NCBI GenBank assembly: GCA_038503035.1
Contig: JAVSML010000031.1
Location: forward strand, 948,146-1,012,145
Source of the DNA: Crocodylus rhombifer
Lineage: Eukaryota > Chordata > Crocodylia > Crocodylidae
Length of the DNA: 64,000 nt
Reading direction: 5' to 3'
Of this stretch, positions 45,444 through 57,258 are shown piece after piece. The translations under genes and the position numbers were made by a program. How positions within the stretch are numbered: position 1 is the stretch's first letter; the number at the start of each line of letters is the position of its first letter. A model generated the notes under the pieces. It saw only the letters and a program-made list of their open reading frames with translations. It ran no database searches and was not told the DNA's origin.

Positions 45444-48400
45444 CGTGAGCAGAACTTGGTAACTCGGCTGACAAAAATGGAGGCGGCAGGGATCTTAGGC
45501 AGGCTTGATTTAAGGCAGACACTGTGAGGATCTCTGTTTAGGGGCCTGCAGAGATGTAGGTGCCTCATTCCATTTGTGAGCCTAGCCCCTAACCCCAGGA
45601 GAGATCTCCATAGAAGACAGACGTTCCCTGAGGCGGTCATACCGCTTCTTCTCAAGATTTCCCACCGCTCCCTTACTGAGCTCCAACATGACCTTCAGCG
45701 TGGTGGGCTCTGCACATCCCATTCTCAGGGCCCCATATCTCTCCATGACCCTAAGGCATTTAACTGGAAGTGTTGCATGCTCCTCCATCACAAGACATCT
45801 TGGCATTGGTGGGGCTTGCCCTGAATGACTAGGAGCAAATGAGCGTAGCAGAGATGAAATGAAGAGCTGAAGGCTAAACCTCTCAGGAAGGAGGAGCAAG
45901 GTCCTCATCTGGGGCTCCTGGATTCTAAATTATTGACTATTATTGCCTTCATCAGTGTCCCAGACATTTATTTTAATTGCTTAATACATTGGGCTAGATG
46001 CACTACTGGTCTAAATCAAAGTAGTGCCATTACAGCCATGTTAATTCAAGCCTTTAAAGAAGTCATTTGGCCCTGAATGGTGCCAGCAATGAATACTAAA
46101 CCATGTTGGCACAAACCACCCAACAATCATTTCGTGGCTGCAGAGCCTCTTCATTCATACACCCCAGGCAGGCTTTCTTCCAGGCCCACAGATTCACTGT
46201 TGCCGATTTAAATAGGTTTTGTAATGTCGATTTCTTTTTCTTTTCTTTTTTTTTCCTGTCTACAAATCGAGATACAAAATCCCCACTAGCTGCACAGCCT
46301 GCCAAAAAAGACGGCTTGTGTTGGTATTGGAGTGTGTTTACATGTCAGACATATGGTGCCCCTCATCCCAGTCCAAACAGAAACCTTGGAATCTGCATCC
46401 TTGGAGAAAAAGCTGATCCAAGATCCACAGGATTAGCTTAGGTTTTGTCTCTCTCGTGCACACATACGTACCGTGAGCCATATGAGCGCTGCCTGCTAGT
46501 CTTAGAAAAGCAGCTACTGCAGGAATGGTTTGATTGGGCCGAGTTAACGTCTGTAGCCCTGAGGAGTGAAGGATGGAGGAGCATCGTCAGCTTTCTCTTG
46601 TGGCCACAGATACTGGGCACCTGTGCAATTAGTTGCCTCCTTTGCAGGGTTTGTCTTTTCCATTCAGTCCATTTCTGGTATAAGAGTAATGGAATATAAA
46701 AAATGAAAGGGAGAGGGAGATATTTCCAAAAAACCAGGTTGGGTTTCATATTTCATCATCAGACATATGCAGCCAGGAGCACTTCATGGGGCAATAACTG
46801 CTTGTGCGAGCTGGTTTTACTATGCGGACCTATGGGGAAGAGATTGAGGTTGCTACCTGTGTTGTCCCTTGCCAAATGACCCAGTTCTTGGCCTGAAGTT
46901 CCTATATATTCACATCCCATACATTTTCTTTTTTTAAACACCAGATTTACTGCCTTTCTGGTGCTTTGCTTTCCTGGCAATTCAGGAGAACAACAACATC
47001 AAATTCTGCTCAAGCTCGATTATTCCCAGTGTTTCCTTGCAGCACTTCTTCATCTCCCCTGCCAATCACCATTCTTCCTGCCCCTGCAAAATATATTCTG
47101 CTCTTTCCTCTATTCCCGGGCTGGATGCAGCCGGGCACACTTGTATGCGATTGCGTATCTGTGCCTTACCACCAACAGTGTATTTATTCGGGACCATCTC
47201 GACCGGTCATCCTTTTATCGGCTGGCACTTGATATCAGGAAATCTCTGAGAAACCCATGAATACTTATCAGTTATTCTTGCTTTTGCAGAGCACCAGATC
47301 ACACCGTGAAGTGGAACGGACTCTGGGCGTGCTTCAGATTCAGGCCATACATCAATGTCTGCTTTACTGAATATATTAAAAAGGCTGTAACCAATAAACA
47401 CTGTAACTGTATGAAAGGAAAGCTAGGTTTTGTACCATTTATTAGACATTGTGAATGAGTTTTCCCTTGATTTCCTTCAATTAAGACAGACACTGTGCTT
47501 GACCTTGTTTTATGGATTTTACTTGTCCTATGTATCTGGAGAATGTTGTCCCATTGCTGCCAACGCCTGGCATTTCGTGTGCTTGAAGATATGTAGCTGT
47601 TAGTTCATCTTTATTGTTTGTTCTCTCAACATGTTCCTGATCGCTAATTTTGTTCATTTAAAGCCATGAAAGTCAACTTGTTTGGGTTGCTTCTTTTATT
47701 TTTATTTTTTTTACAAGTTCCAACATTATCTAGGGCAAAAAATTCACATACCATGAACTGCTGATTTAGAAATCACTCTTCGGGACCAAATGAAGACATT
47801 TTTAGAATTGCATGTGACACGTTAGGCAGGCTGCTTAAATATTTAGTTGGTTTATACATTTGTACCTCTACATACACAAAGCAACATGCATTTATTTCTG
47901 GGAAACAGTAGTGAAAGCACAAGGCATTTGAGACTGAATATTACCCTCTCACTGGTGGGGGAAAAAAAGGAATGTGATAATCTCATGGGGAAAAAAATAA
48001 TTTCAAAGCTTCAGTGGTTCAAAACAAACTCAACATTTTGTTGTCTTATGACCTTTTTCACATCTTTTACACTGCAAGTTTGATAGAAAAAAATGTTATT
48101 AAAATCCACTTTTATATGCTTCTTTTACCCCCAAGAAAGAAAAAAAGGAAGAACAGCTTTTGGTCAGTAAAAGGGGGAAATCATTAAATGTTGATTAAAT
48201 TGTCACATAAGATGCTGCAGAAAATCTCAAAAAAAGTGAAGTAGATAATTAGCCATGAGATGTGTCATTGTTTGAAAGAGAGCATTTTAAAGAAAAATAC
48301 CTTCCAAGGGACCATTTTAATTATCTCTATATATTGAATATCTTTGGCCAAATAGAAAGGTTAGAAACCTACAGCAAACCAGATCCTCACTCAGCTGCCG

Positions 48401-51400
48401 AATTGACCCCAACAGAGCTATGCCAGTGCTTGCAGGCTCAAGCCTTGGGCACTAAGGGCCAGTTTCTGCAAGACCAACTTTGCCACCGACTCAGTTGGAT
48501 CCTGAGAAGTGTTGAGCACAAGAAATCCCCACTGAAACCACTGTGGTTCCTAGAGGGTTCGCAACCTAAACACTCACTTAATCAAAGGATTGTGAAAAAT
48601 TCATAGGCTCCTCTAACAATATATTTCCCAACCTAGCAAGTAAAACTCAGTGAGTTACATACAGAGCTAATGCACAGGAACTGCTCATAAAAGAACTGAA
48701 TAAAAAGGAAGGCAAATATTTTTCCCAAGTGAATCGAGTGTGGGCCAAAGAGGCAAAATGCAATGCCTGTTGCTCTTCCAGTTTGGTCACAGAGCTATTT
48801 CTGTTGGGGGGGGGGGGCGGATCTTTGGCTTTCCAATTCAGCTGCAGAGCTGAAACTACCAGCAAGTTTGCCAAGTTGGTTAAGGATGGGTTTTTCTCAT
48901 ATGGATGGCACCCATCAAGAGAGATATATAGTGAAACTGTCAACCAGCTGCTACACAGCAAGCACTCTTGGTATTAAAGTCCCAGACCGGTTACTCAGAG
49001 TCATATTATGTACTAGCGGTCCTTCTTTGTTAACCCTTCAGGGAATCTACGTTATTATAGGCCATTTATTGACAACAGGAAACACTATTTAAAAACAAAA
49101 AACAAAAAACAGTCCTTCCACGAGACTGCTATAATGCAATGTATTTATTCTGAATTCATGTTTTCCATTGATTTGCACATTACAGGGGTATATTCTTCTT
49201 ATTTCCATGACAAATTAATCCAGCAATACCATTAAAGTGCTGTTTACGCTCTTATTGTTTATGTAAACAAGTAAAAGTTGCAACAGTTCTGTTATATTTA
49301 GATTGCTATAGGAGCATGCAGATGTCACCCTTGCATTGTAACAGGTTTTAGATGTATCATTTGATGTGGATACAGTGGTTACATTTGCATGTCCCCTAAA
49401 AATAGGTAGCCACACAACCCACATTCAATGCCAGCCAGAGAATTTGTGACCCCCATCTCACTCCAGAATACCCTAGGGCTGCAGTGGGTGGATTGTTTTG
49501 ATGAGATGTTCAAATACCTCCAGGCAGAGAGGAGAAAAAATGAGTCTAGGTACCCTGCTCCCATTGAACTAATAGGTATTGGCATCACCTTCTTCCTTGG
49601 CCATGTTTCGTATCAGGCCTGGTCCAGAAGATGTGCTCAGGCCCTGCAGGTGAGACAGTCACAGGCACACTTAGCATCAGGACCCTACCAGCAATTGGCT
49701 GCTGAAGGTTTTATCATGACTAGGCATGCCCAGAAGTGAAGCAGAAAAGAGTAGAGTAGCCCAGCAGATAATTTTATAGACAGGAACTTGGGCCCCCTGC
49801 GAAGATATGGTGCCTCCTGGTTTAGGCAATAGCCGAGTAGGGCTTTTGGCGATGGAAACGTTAGAATTTTGTGCTTATTGGGGCAGTTAGAAGGGATTCA
49901 GATGTAGAGGCCTTTTGTAGCTCTAGCCTCTGGTTCTCTGGATATAAAGAAGAGATCATTCTCCAAGATGGTCAATTCAAGCATCAAACATTTCCTAGCT
50001 CTATTTGACCTTGGGTAGTTCCAGTGCATACGTTAGGGTGTAACGTATCAGAACTCCTACACTCGCTGAAAAAAAAAACCACTTACTGGAGAGGGGAATG
50101 GGAAAGACTTAGAGTGGATTGTGTTACATACTAGAAAGACCTCTGCTATACCCAGTGCATTATGGGTCTGCTACAGGGCCCATTACATTGAATAAACCTA
50201 TGCGATACCATGACTCATTATTCCCCAATTTTGGTCATTTCCTAGCAGCTTCCCAAACAACAAACAAAAGGTGGCTTTCATTGGCATAATTCCCTTCTCA
50301 TGCCCTCCACATTGCTACAAACCTAAAAAGTGAGAGGGAAGAGTGATGGGGCAGTTCAACAGATCACTCGCTAACTACTTATTAATCTACAGTTCTGGCG
50401 GTCTAAAGGGCCTCAAGACACTGGAAATGGCTGCAATTCATCCATTTAGTACAAGTGCATTAACCTGCATAATTAGGTACAGCCTTTTCTAAAGCAGCAA
50501 GCCAGAGCATATTAATGATCCCTCACATAGAATCTAAACTGTGTTTCTCATGCACTCATTCATTACAGCCTTCAACACCACAAAGCTGAGTTGAGCCCAA
50601 TTAGACCAAAAAGAAAAATGGTTATAATTGGTCTGGGGCCGCTTAGTAAAAATGTAATACAGCAATGTAATTGGTTACTTCCCTATATAAATGATCCAAA
50701 AATTTACATTTTGCTTTAGACAATGGATAAGTCCTGCCCTACCTTGCCTGACTATGCCATGGAAAGCAAATGAGGAGAATGCACACTAATGAAAGGTAAT
50801 GTGGTTGATGCTCATGCACAGTGATGGTGGGAAATGACCAGCTTCCCAATAGAAGTCTCCAGTTTCTGGGTCTTGGATGCTATTCAATGGGATGAATGAC
50901 TCCAGTTTATTCAAGACCACTTTGTCAAGCAGTAAGAGATAACTAGCTAGAAAGTCATCACGTTGCTACACTTTATAAGCCATGTTTCATGGAACAACAG
51001 ATACAGACGATGGCTCCAAACTTACTTTCTATGGTCCAGGGACTGTAGACACAGGATACAGCATGTAGGGATCGGAGACCAATATCAACAGTTTAGGGTG
51101 TTTCATTTGACATCATTAGGGCACAAAGGCCCTTCGAGTGAGATAAAGGGAAAGCACAAAGGATATTGCTCATTCCAATCAGGAGCCCTCTCTTCAGGTG
51201 ACCTACCCCACCCTCATTCAGGGCTGCCTCACTCCCTGAAACTATTTCCCCTCTTGGGCATGGTACCCCTGGGACCTTTGGCCACACAAGCCCTGGCCTC
51301 ACCTCCAAAGCCAGTTGGAACCCCAGACCTTCAGCTTGGGCATCCCTCACGGTGGGCCCCTGGCCCTTTTGACCATTTTGGTCCTGGCCCCAGCATTGAC

Positions 51401-51650
51401 CAGTCGAAAGTACTCTACATCAGGCCTCTGAGCCTCTATCCCCACTCTCGCTTCTGGGTCCACCTTCCGGCCCCTACTAGCAGGTAACTCACCCAGTTGT
51501 GGGAGCTGGGGTGACTCACACCACGACTGGTGTTCTCTCACTCCCCCCCCGGACCAGCATGTTTTTGTTCTCTCTCTCCATACCAGGCTCTGGGGCTCCT
51601 CATCTCTGCCCCCTCACTTGAGCCCACCAGGGAGGGAAGCCCTGTAGCCC
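45444..51650. other. Long non-coding stretch without recognised elements
   Basis: The longest repeat-poor part of the window. I see no exon, RNA gene or young repeat. Poly-T or T-rich runs lie near 46233-46257 and 47695-47712, and a poly-G run at 48806-48816. The segment at about 48379-48560 has phrases like 'ccagatcctcactcagctg' that recall very old amniote repeats. The sequence becomes GC-rich from about 51190. The 174-codon frame at 50963-51487 ends in Pro-rich low-complexity sequence and has no domain. If a conserved non-coding element exists in this window, this region is the likeliest place. Confidence 0.5.
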
Positions 51651-51808
51651 CAGGTGGCCACAGTCATGCCTGGCCCCCACTCTTCCTTCTCAGGGTCTTG
51701 CACCCTCCCAGGCTCAGGTGGCCACAGCCATGCCTGCCCTCCAGTCTCCCTCCTTAGGGTCTTGCACCCCCAGGGCTCAGGTGGCTGCAGCCATGCCTGG
51801 CCCCCACT
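51651..51808. repeat. Minisatellite, about 63-bp unit, 2.5 copies
   Basis: The units begin at 51651, 51715 and 51778 with 'caggtggc' and continue 'cacagtcatgcctgg', 'ccagcccccact' or close variants, then 'agggtcttgcacc'. The first two units are 64 and 63 bp, the third is partial. The array is GC-rich and lies about 80 bp ahead of a CR1 copy. Confidence 0.88.
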
Positions 51809-51886
51809 ACCTTTGATATTACTGGACCCACCCAAAGGTGAGGGCTAGGGTTAAGGTGCCCTGATTACCAAAGGGAGGTAATCCCA

Positions 51887-53769
51887 ATGTCGATCAAAGG
51901 GGAAAGAGGGCGCAAAAGCCCCCATGGCTCACTAAAACATCTCCTGGCTAAAAGGGAGGCGCACATCCAATGGCAGGGAGGGGCCATCACCAGGGAGGAT
52001 TATACCGTGGTTGCTTGGGGATGCAGGGCGGCAATCAGGAAGGCCAAAGCGGAGATGGGACTGGAACTAGCGACCCAGATCAAGGACAAGAAGAAGTCCT
52101 TTTTAAATACATAGGGGGTACAAAGAAGGTACCAGGTAACATGGGGCCTCTGCAAGACACGCTAGGAAATCTGGTCATCGCACCACACAACAAAACTAAC
52201 CCATTTAACAATTTCTTTGCCTCCATTTTCCTGAGCAGGGAGCAGGTCAGCCCCCCACTGGGCCCCCACAGGCCCCAGGGGAGGCGCACCCAGGCCAAGG
52301 GTCAGGGCAGATCTAGTCAGGGAACATCTGGAAGGACTGGACATATTCAAATCAGCGGGTCTGGACGATCTCCACCCCGAGTGCTGAGGGAATTAGCTGA
52401 GGTCATTGCGGGACCCCTGGCACGGCTGTACGAGCACTCGTGGTGCTCTGGTGTGGTGCCAGAGGACTGGAAGGGGCCAATGTGGTTCCCATCTTCAAAA
52501 AAGGGAGGAAGGAGGACCTGGGAACTATAGACCAGTTAGTCTTACATCTATCCTGGGCAAACTTTTTGAGAGAGTTATCCTGGCACAAGTCCACGAGGGG
52601 CCAGGGGGCGAAATTATGTTCAGGGGCAATTAACATGGGTTCATTAGTGGCAGGTCCTGTCAGACCAACCTGGTGGCCCTCTATGACCAGGTCACCAAAT
52701 CCTTAGGCGCAGGGGTAGCAGTGGACATCGTCTTCCTGGACTTCAGGAAGGCCTTCAATACATCTCTCACCCCATTCTCATTAAAAAACTAGGAGACTTT
52801 GGCATTGACACATACACAGTCAAATGGGTCACTAGTTGGCTGGAGGGCCGCACCCAGAGAGTGATGGTGGATGGGTCCTATTTGACCTGGAGGGATGTGG
52901 GCAGTGGGGTCCCCCAGGGCTCAGTCCTCGGGCCCGCACTGTTCAACATCTTCATCAGTGACTTGGACGAGGGGGTAAAAAGCACCCTGTTCAAATTAAG
53001 ATGGCACACAGACGGGAGAAATAGGCTGCAATTGGACCTAGACAGGTTACAAGGGTGGGCGGATGAAAACCGGATGGGATTCAACACCCACAAGTGCAGA
53101 GTGATGCACCTGGGGAGGAACAACTGGCACCATACCTACAGGCTGGGGAACTCCCTTCTCGTGGGTGCAGAGGCGGAAAAGGATCTTGGAGGCATCATTG
53201 ACTCCAAGATGAACATGGGCCGGCAGTGTGGGGAGTGAGTCAGGAAGGCCAACCGCACCTTGGCATGCATCCACAGATGCATCTCGAGCAGGTCCAAGGA
53301 GATGATCCTCCCCCTCTATGCGGCACTGGTCAGGCCGCAGCTGGAGTACTGCATCCAGGTCTGGGCGCCGCACTTCGGGAGGGATGTGGACAGCATGGAG
53401 AGGGTCCAGAGGAGGCCACCCGCACGGTCAGGGGGCAGCAGGGCAGGTCCTACAAGGAGAAGTTACGGGACCTGAACCTGTTCAGCCTCCACAAGAAGGC
53501 TGAGGGGGGATCTAGTGGCCTGTTACAAACTAGTCAGAGGGGACTACCAGGCACTGGGGGAGTCCCTGTTCTCCCGAGCACCGCCAGGAGTGACCAGGAA
53601 TAGCGGTCACAAGCTGGCGGAGGGGAGATTCAGACTAGACATCAGGAGGCGCGACTTCACGGTCAGGGCGGCTAGGGTCTGCAACCAACTTCCAAGCGAA
53701 GTGGTGCTGGCTCCTACCTTGGGGGTCTTTAAGAGGAGGTTAGATGAACACCTTGGTGGGGTCGTTTGA
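51887..53769 (+). pseudogene. CR1 linker plus reverse transcriptase remnant
   Basis: The linker block (51887-52114) has SLKHLLAKREAHIQWQGG and ITREDYTVVAWGCRAAIRKAK, typical of the basic region before CR1 reverse transcriptases. A frameshift follows. The fingers block (52406-52633) has GNYRPVSLTSILGKLFERVI. After it come a stop at 52630-52632 and motif A in the 52725-52770 region. Motif B is [19 protein letters not shown] (52861 frame). Then FKLRWHTDG appears where sister copies read FADDT and about 20 further bases, so the catalytic motif is deleted at about 52997. A TGA at about 53236 and a frame change near 53440 precede the C-terminal block ending at 53769 (FKRRLDEHLGGVV). Confidence 0.9.
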
Positions 53770-53858
53770 CCCCAGTGCTCTTTCCTGCCCATGGCAGGGG
53801 GTCAGACTTGATGATCTGCTCAGGTCCCTTCTGACCCAACCAACTATGAAACTATAAA
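51890..53858 (+). mobile_element. CR1-type LINE, 5'-truncated, 'ctatgaaa' subfamily, 2 kb
   Basis: Begins in the linker between endonuclease and reverse transcriptase and runs to the 3' end 'aactatgaaactataaa' at about 53858. It is the most complete plus-strand member of the subfamily here and the best local reference for repairing the order of the pieces at 32930-34658. It has several indels, among them a loss of the reverse transcriptase catalytic motif. Confidence 0.94.
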
Positions 53859-54596
53859 AGAGGAGCAGGGAGAACGCATCCCATATTCAGAGACGGCAAT
53901 TGAGGGAGATCATGTGCAGGACTGCTGGAGAGTCAGCATCATTGGTATAATCAAGACAAATCCTGGGGAAAGTGCAGTGTTTAGATGGGGTGTGCTCTAA
54001 TCCGAGCCTGGGAGTAGACCATTGGAGCAGCATGTGCACAGAATAGCTGTCTGGTTTAAGAGACCCCAGCTTTTTCATTGCCGAGGGAACAAGGTGATCC
54101 CAAAATCAAAAGCCACTGCTGATTTCTTTCCGTTCCTTTGGATTATGGAAAGGGCTGAATAATAGGTGCAGGAATAGCTTATTTAGAAGGAAAAAGGCTT
54201 CCTCCAAAAAGTATATCTTGCTCATGTGAGCTAAACCCAGGTAGACTTGAGCCCTTCTGACTGTTGTATAGATAGGGTCCAACACAGAAAACATGTCTCC
54301 GTCAGGACGTGATTTCTCAGGATGGGGCTGTCCAGCTGCTCCAGAGCATGAGGCAGGCAGGGCCTACTGCAATAAAGACCCTAGATCAGGGCATGGCTTT
54401 GAGTTTGGCACCAAAATAAATGGGAGAGTTTCAGTCTCATGGGTGTGATGCCTGCTCTTCTGCCTGCCTGTGAGCTCAGCTCTTGCAGACTATAGTAAGA
54501 GAGGACACACAAGAGAAAGGCTAGCAGCTGTGGCATCTGGGCATGGGCACATGGCAGGAAACCTGTACCATGCATCTATTGCAAGGCTTTTTTTCA
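53859..54596. other. Non-coding stretch, nothing recognised
   Basis: No gene or repeat recognised between two CR1-derived regions. Confidence 0.5.
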
Positions 54597-54735
54597 CTCA
54601 TAGACTCATAGATGATAGGGGCTGGAAGGAAGCTCTTGAGGTCATCAGGTCCTGCTTGGGCAGGAAAGACCGCTGGGGTGAGATGACCCCAGCAAGGTGA
54701 GCATCCAGGCTTGCTGGGTGATAGATTTTATTGCT
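54597..54735 (-). mobile_element. CR1 3' fragment
   Basis: Reverse CR1 tail: 'actcatagactcatagatg', 'gggctggaaggaagctc', 'cctgcttgggcaggaaag' and 'gatgaccccagcaaggtgag'. It resembles the 54913-55060 piece more than the 'ctatgaaa' subfamily. Confidence 0.8.
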
Positions 54736-54850
54736 CTAGTGAGGAGAGATGGCAAATAAGCTTTGGGGTGCAAATGCCCCTCCTTGGGTCTGGGAAAGAA
54801 ACAGATGACAGTTAAACTAAGCATCAATTAGAACAATTACTTTTGTCTCA

Positions 54851-54912
54851 TAGTTTCACAGTTGGTCGGGTCGGAAGGGACCTGAGCAGATCACCAGGTC
54901 TGACCCCCTGCC
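54851..54912 (-). mobile_element. CR1 3' tail fragment, 'ctatgaaa' subfamily
   Basis: Reads 'catagtttcacagttgg', 'tcgggtcggaagggacctg' and 'gtctgaccccctgcc', a severely truncated copy of the subfamily. It abuts another CR1 piece at 54913, so one has inserted into or recombined with the other. Confidence 0.82.
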
Positions 54913-55060
54913 ATGGACTATAGTTGTTAGGGATCTTTGGGTCCAGCCCCCCTGCACTTGGGCAGGAGAGACGGCTGGGGTCATATGACCCCTGCAAGAT
55001 GGGCATCAAGATGCTTTTTGAAGATCTTTGATGTGGGTGTTTAACCCCCTTGTGCTCACG
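54913..55060 (-). mobile_element. CR1 3' fragment of a second subfamily, lacking its tail
   Basis: Starts inside a CR1 end ('atctttgggtccagcccc'), then has 'cacttgggcaggagagacgg' and 'atgacccctgcaagatgggc', parallel to 54597-54735. Its own extreme 3' tail is missing, replaced by the 54851-54912 piece. Confidence 0.72.
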
Positions 55061-57139
55061 AAGGGAAGGGAAGCAGGCAGCAAACCTATGGAGCAAAAAG
55101 CCTGATGCAGCGGCTGTGTGGAGATCGTAAGTAAAGTTTGCCAAACAGATCACCTGCACGGAAGAGCTGTCAGATACATGCACTGGACCGCATAGGGAGG
55201 GTTTGCTGGAGAGCGTGTGGGGTAACCGGCTGGGGCAGATTCCTGCAGCTGGCTGTTTCCCTAAGACGATGCATCTGCACTCGCCGAGCGCTGCCGTTCT
55301 GCATGAAGACGGGCTCCTTTGGCATTTGGATCTGCACTGCTGTAGGTTTCCTAACAAATGACAGGCAGGGAGCTCATCATACTACCACAGTCTGCTTTGG
55401 AGACTGGCATTTCTGACAGCTGCACATAGAAGAACATCAGACACAGCCCAGGTACATCTATCCTCCTTTCATTACCTGCCCTTATGTATTCAGTGGGGTG
55501 TTTCTCACTGACATAGCAGAGAAGCAGCACTGAGTGCTGAAGAGACCCAGTTGTGATCCACTCCACAGTCATGGGGCATGTATCTGCACACAAACTCTCC
55601 CACACCTCCTCTAAGGCAATGGTTAGAGAGGTGGCATCTTCAAGTGCAGCTCATGCCTGGTGGAAATACAATTAACCATTGCATTCCCAAAGGCACCGTG
55701 CCCCAAACTGATATTCAATAAGGCACGCTTCTTGGAGAAACTAAGTCTCCTAGTTGCATGGCGATGCTTAATTAGGACATTCCCATTGCAAGTCCAGAAG
55801 TCCCAACTCTCATCCTGACCCTTCAAGAACTTCTAGGCTCCACCAGGACAGAGCTATGATAGTTTCTAAGGTTGACTCTTGTGCATCTTACCATCTCTGT
55901 GATAAATGCCAAAAGGAGCAAGCTGTTTGGGGCACTGGGAAAGGACTTGGAAGCTCTCCAGGTTCCCACAGTCCTGACATCCTCCAAAGCAAATGCAATT
56001 CAGAAGTTGCAAATCCAGCAGGAACTAAAGCTTTTCCTTATTCTGTCTTCTTTCTTGAAAGAGCTTTGCTGATTTTGAAGTGGCTTTAGATGCTGACAAT
56101 AGTCGGGGCACTTAATAGCCCATCACATCCATGTGACTACTACAGTACATACAGGTAGAGGTATAATAATGGGCATTATGGAAAAGCACATTGGTGAAGG
56201 CTCCACTCACATCTCCTGTTGACCCTGCCTGGCTCTCTCTCAACATCACAGGGCTCTCACAGGTATTACAGGGCAGCGTTTGCTCTGATGTGACTAGGAG
56301 TCGGTTCCTTCCATCAAAGAAAACCACTCTTTTTGGATAGAAGCAGCTCTTTGTGGTGCTGGAAACACAAAAGGCAACATCACTCTGAACCTACAGAAAG
56401 TTGAACTGACCATAAACACAGGGTGAAATGGATTCGTTCAGAGAGCAAATGGCTTTTGCAGCCCGAGCAAATTAAAAGAGTGCAGAAGGCATCATCAAAG
56501 CAAGCATTTTCCAAGGCACAAAAGCTCTGGGTGAGTGGACAGCGCATGCAGGAACAACAATCTCTCACTCCAGCTTTGGGTTTGGGTCTGCAACAGATAT
56601 TCGCAGAGGGCCAGGCTAGACTTGCCAAGCCGTAGTCTCCTCTGGGACCTTGTGTTAGCATGACCCAGTACAGTGCTCTCCAATCAGGCAAGCTCTCCCA
56701 GCGCTCTCCCATCAGGCTTCAACCAGCACAGATGCAAAATGAGTAGCAAGGGCTCCATGTGCCTGCCCTTCTCCCCTGATTCACAAGCAAAATGTAACAT
56801 TGAACCCAGAGGTCCAGTAAATATATGTGATGGACAGAAATCACCACATTGTTTTTGCAGGGTCTTTGCATAGTTGCACAGGGTCCATCCAGCCAGTGCC
56901 AGGGTCTTGCATAGGAGGAGGGAATGTGGCTTGAGTCTAGGAAGGTTTGGTATCTGCTTGCTTGCAGTCTCTTGGCTGAACTAAACCCCCCCATGAAGAA
57001 AACCAGAAACACTAGCACAGCTGTTGTTTTGGGACCTCTCACCATATTTCTCCCCATTTGCACAAACCCCTTTCAGCAAGATGCAACTTCTTCCCTTTCA
57101 GTAGCCTAAGGTTATTAGCAGAATTGGCCAGGCCCTGAG
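55061..57139. other. Non-coding stretch, nothing recognised
   Basis: No gene, RNA or young repeat recognised. Frames at 56380-56712 and 56719-57063 (minus) have no domain. Confidence 0.5.
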
Positions 57140-57258
57140 CTGGTATAATAAATCAAAAAGCAGGGCAGGGTGGCACCTTAGAGACTAACTCGGAACAAGC
57201 TGTGCTCCTGCTTAATGTCAGACCAACATGGCAAACTCTTTCTCTCATGGTTTAAAGT
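57140..57258. repeat. Short dispersed repeat (MITE-like), degenerate
   Basis: Contains 'ggtggcaccttagagactaac' type wording followed by 'gctcctgcttaatg' and 'cagaccaacatggc'. This is the pattern of a very abundant short interspersed repeat of turtles and crocodilians whose ends carry 'gtggcaccttagagactaa' phrases. The copy is incomplete and its family name is not certain to me. Confidence 0.5.

Noticed and set aside
48262..48606. 114-codon plus-strand frame as a small gene
   Set aside because: Part of it overlaps phrases typical of old amniote repeats, and there is no supporting domain.
50963..51487. 174-codon plus-strand frame as a host gene
   Set aside because: The second half is Pro-, Leu- and Ser-rich sequence from a GC-rich region. 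No domain, no splice-site logic and no promoter context.
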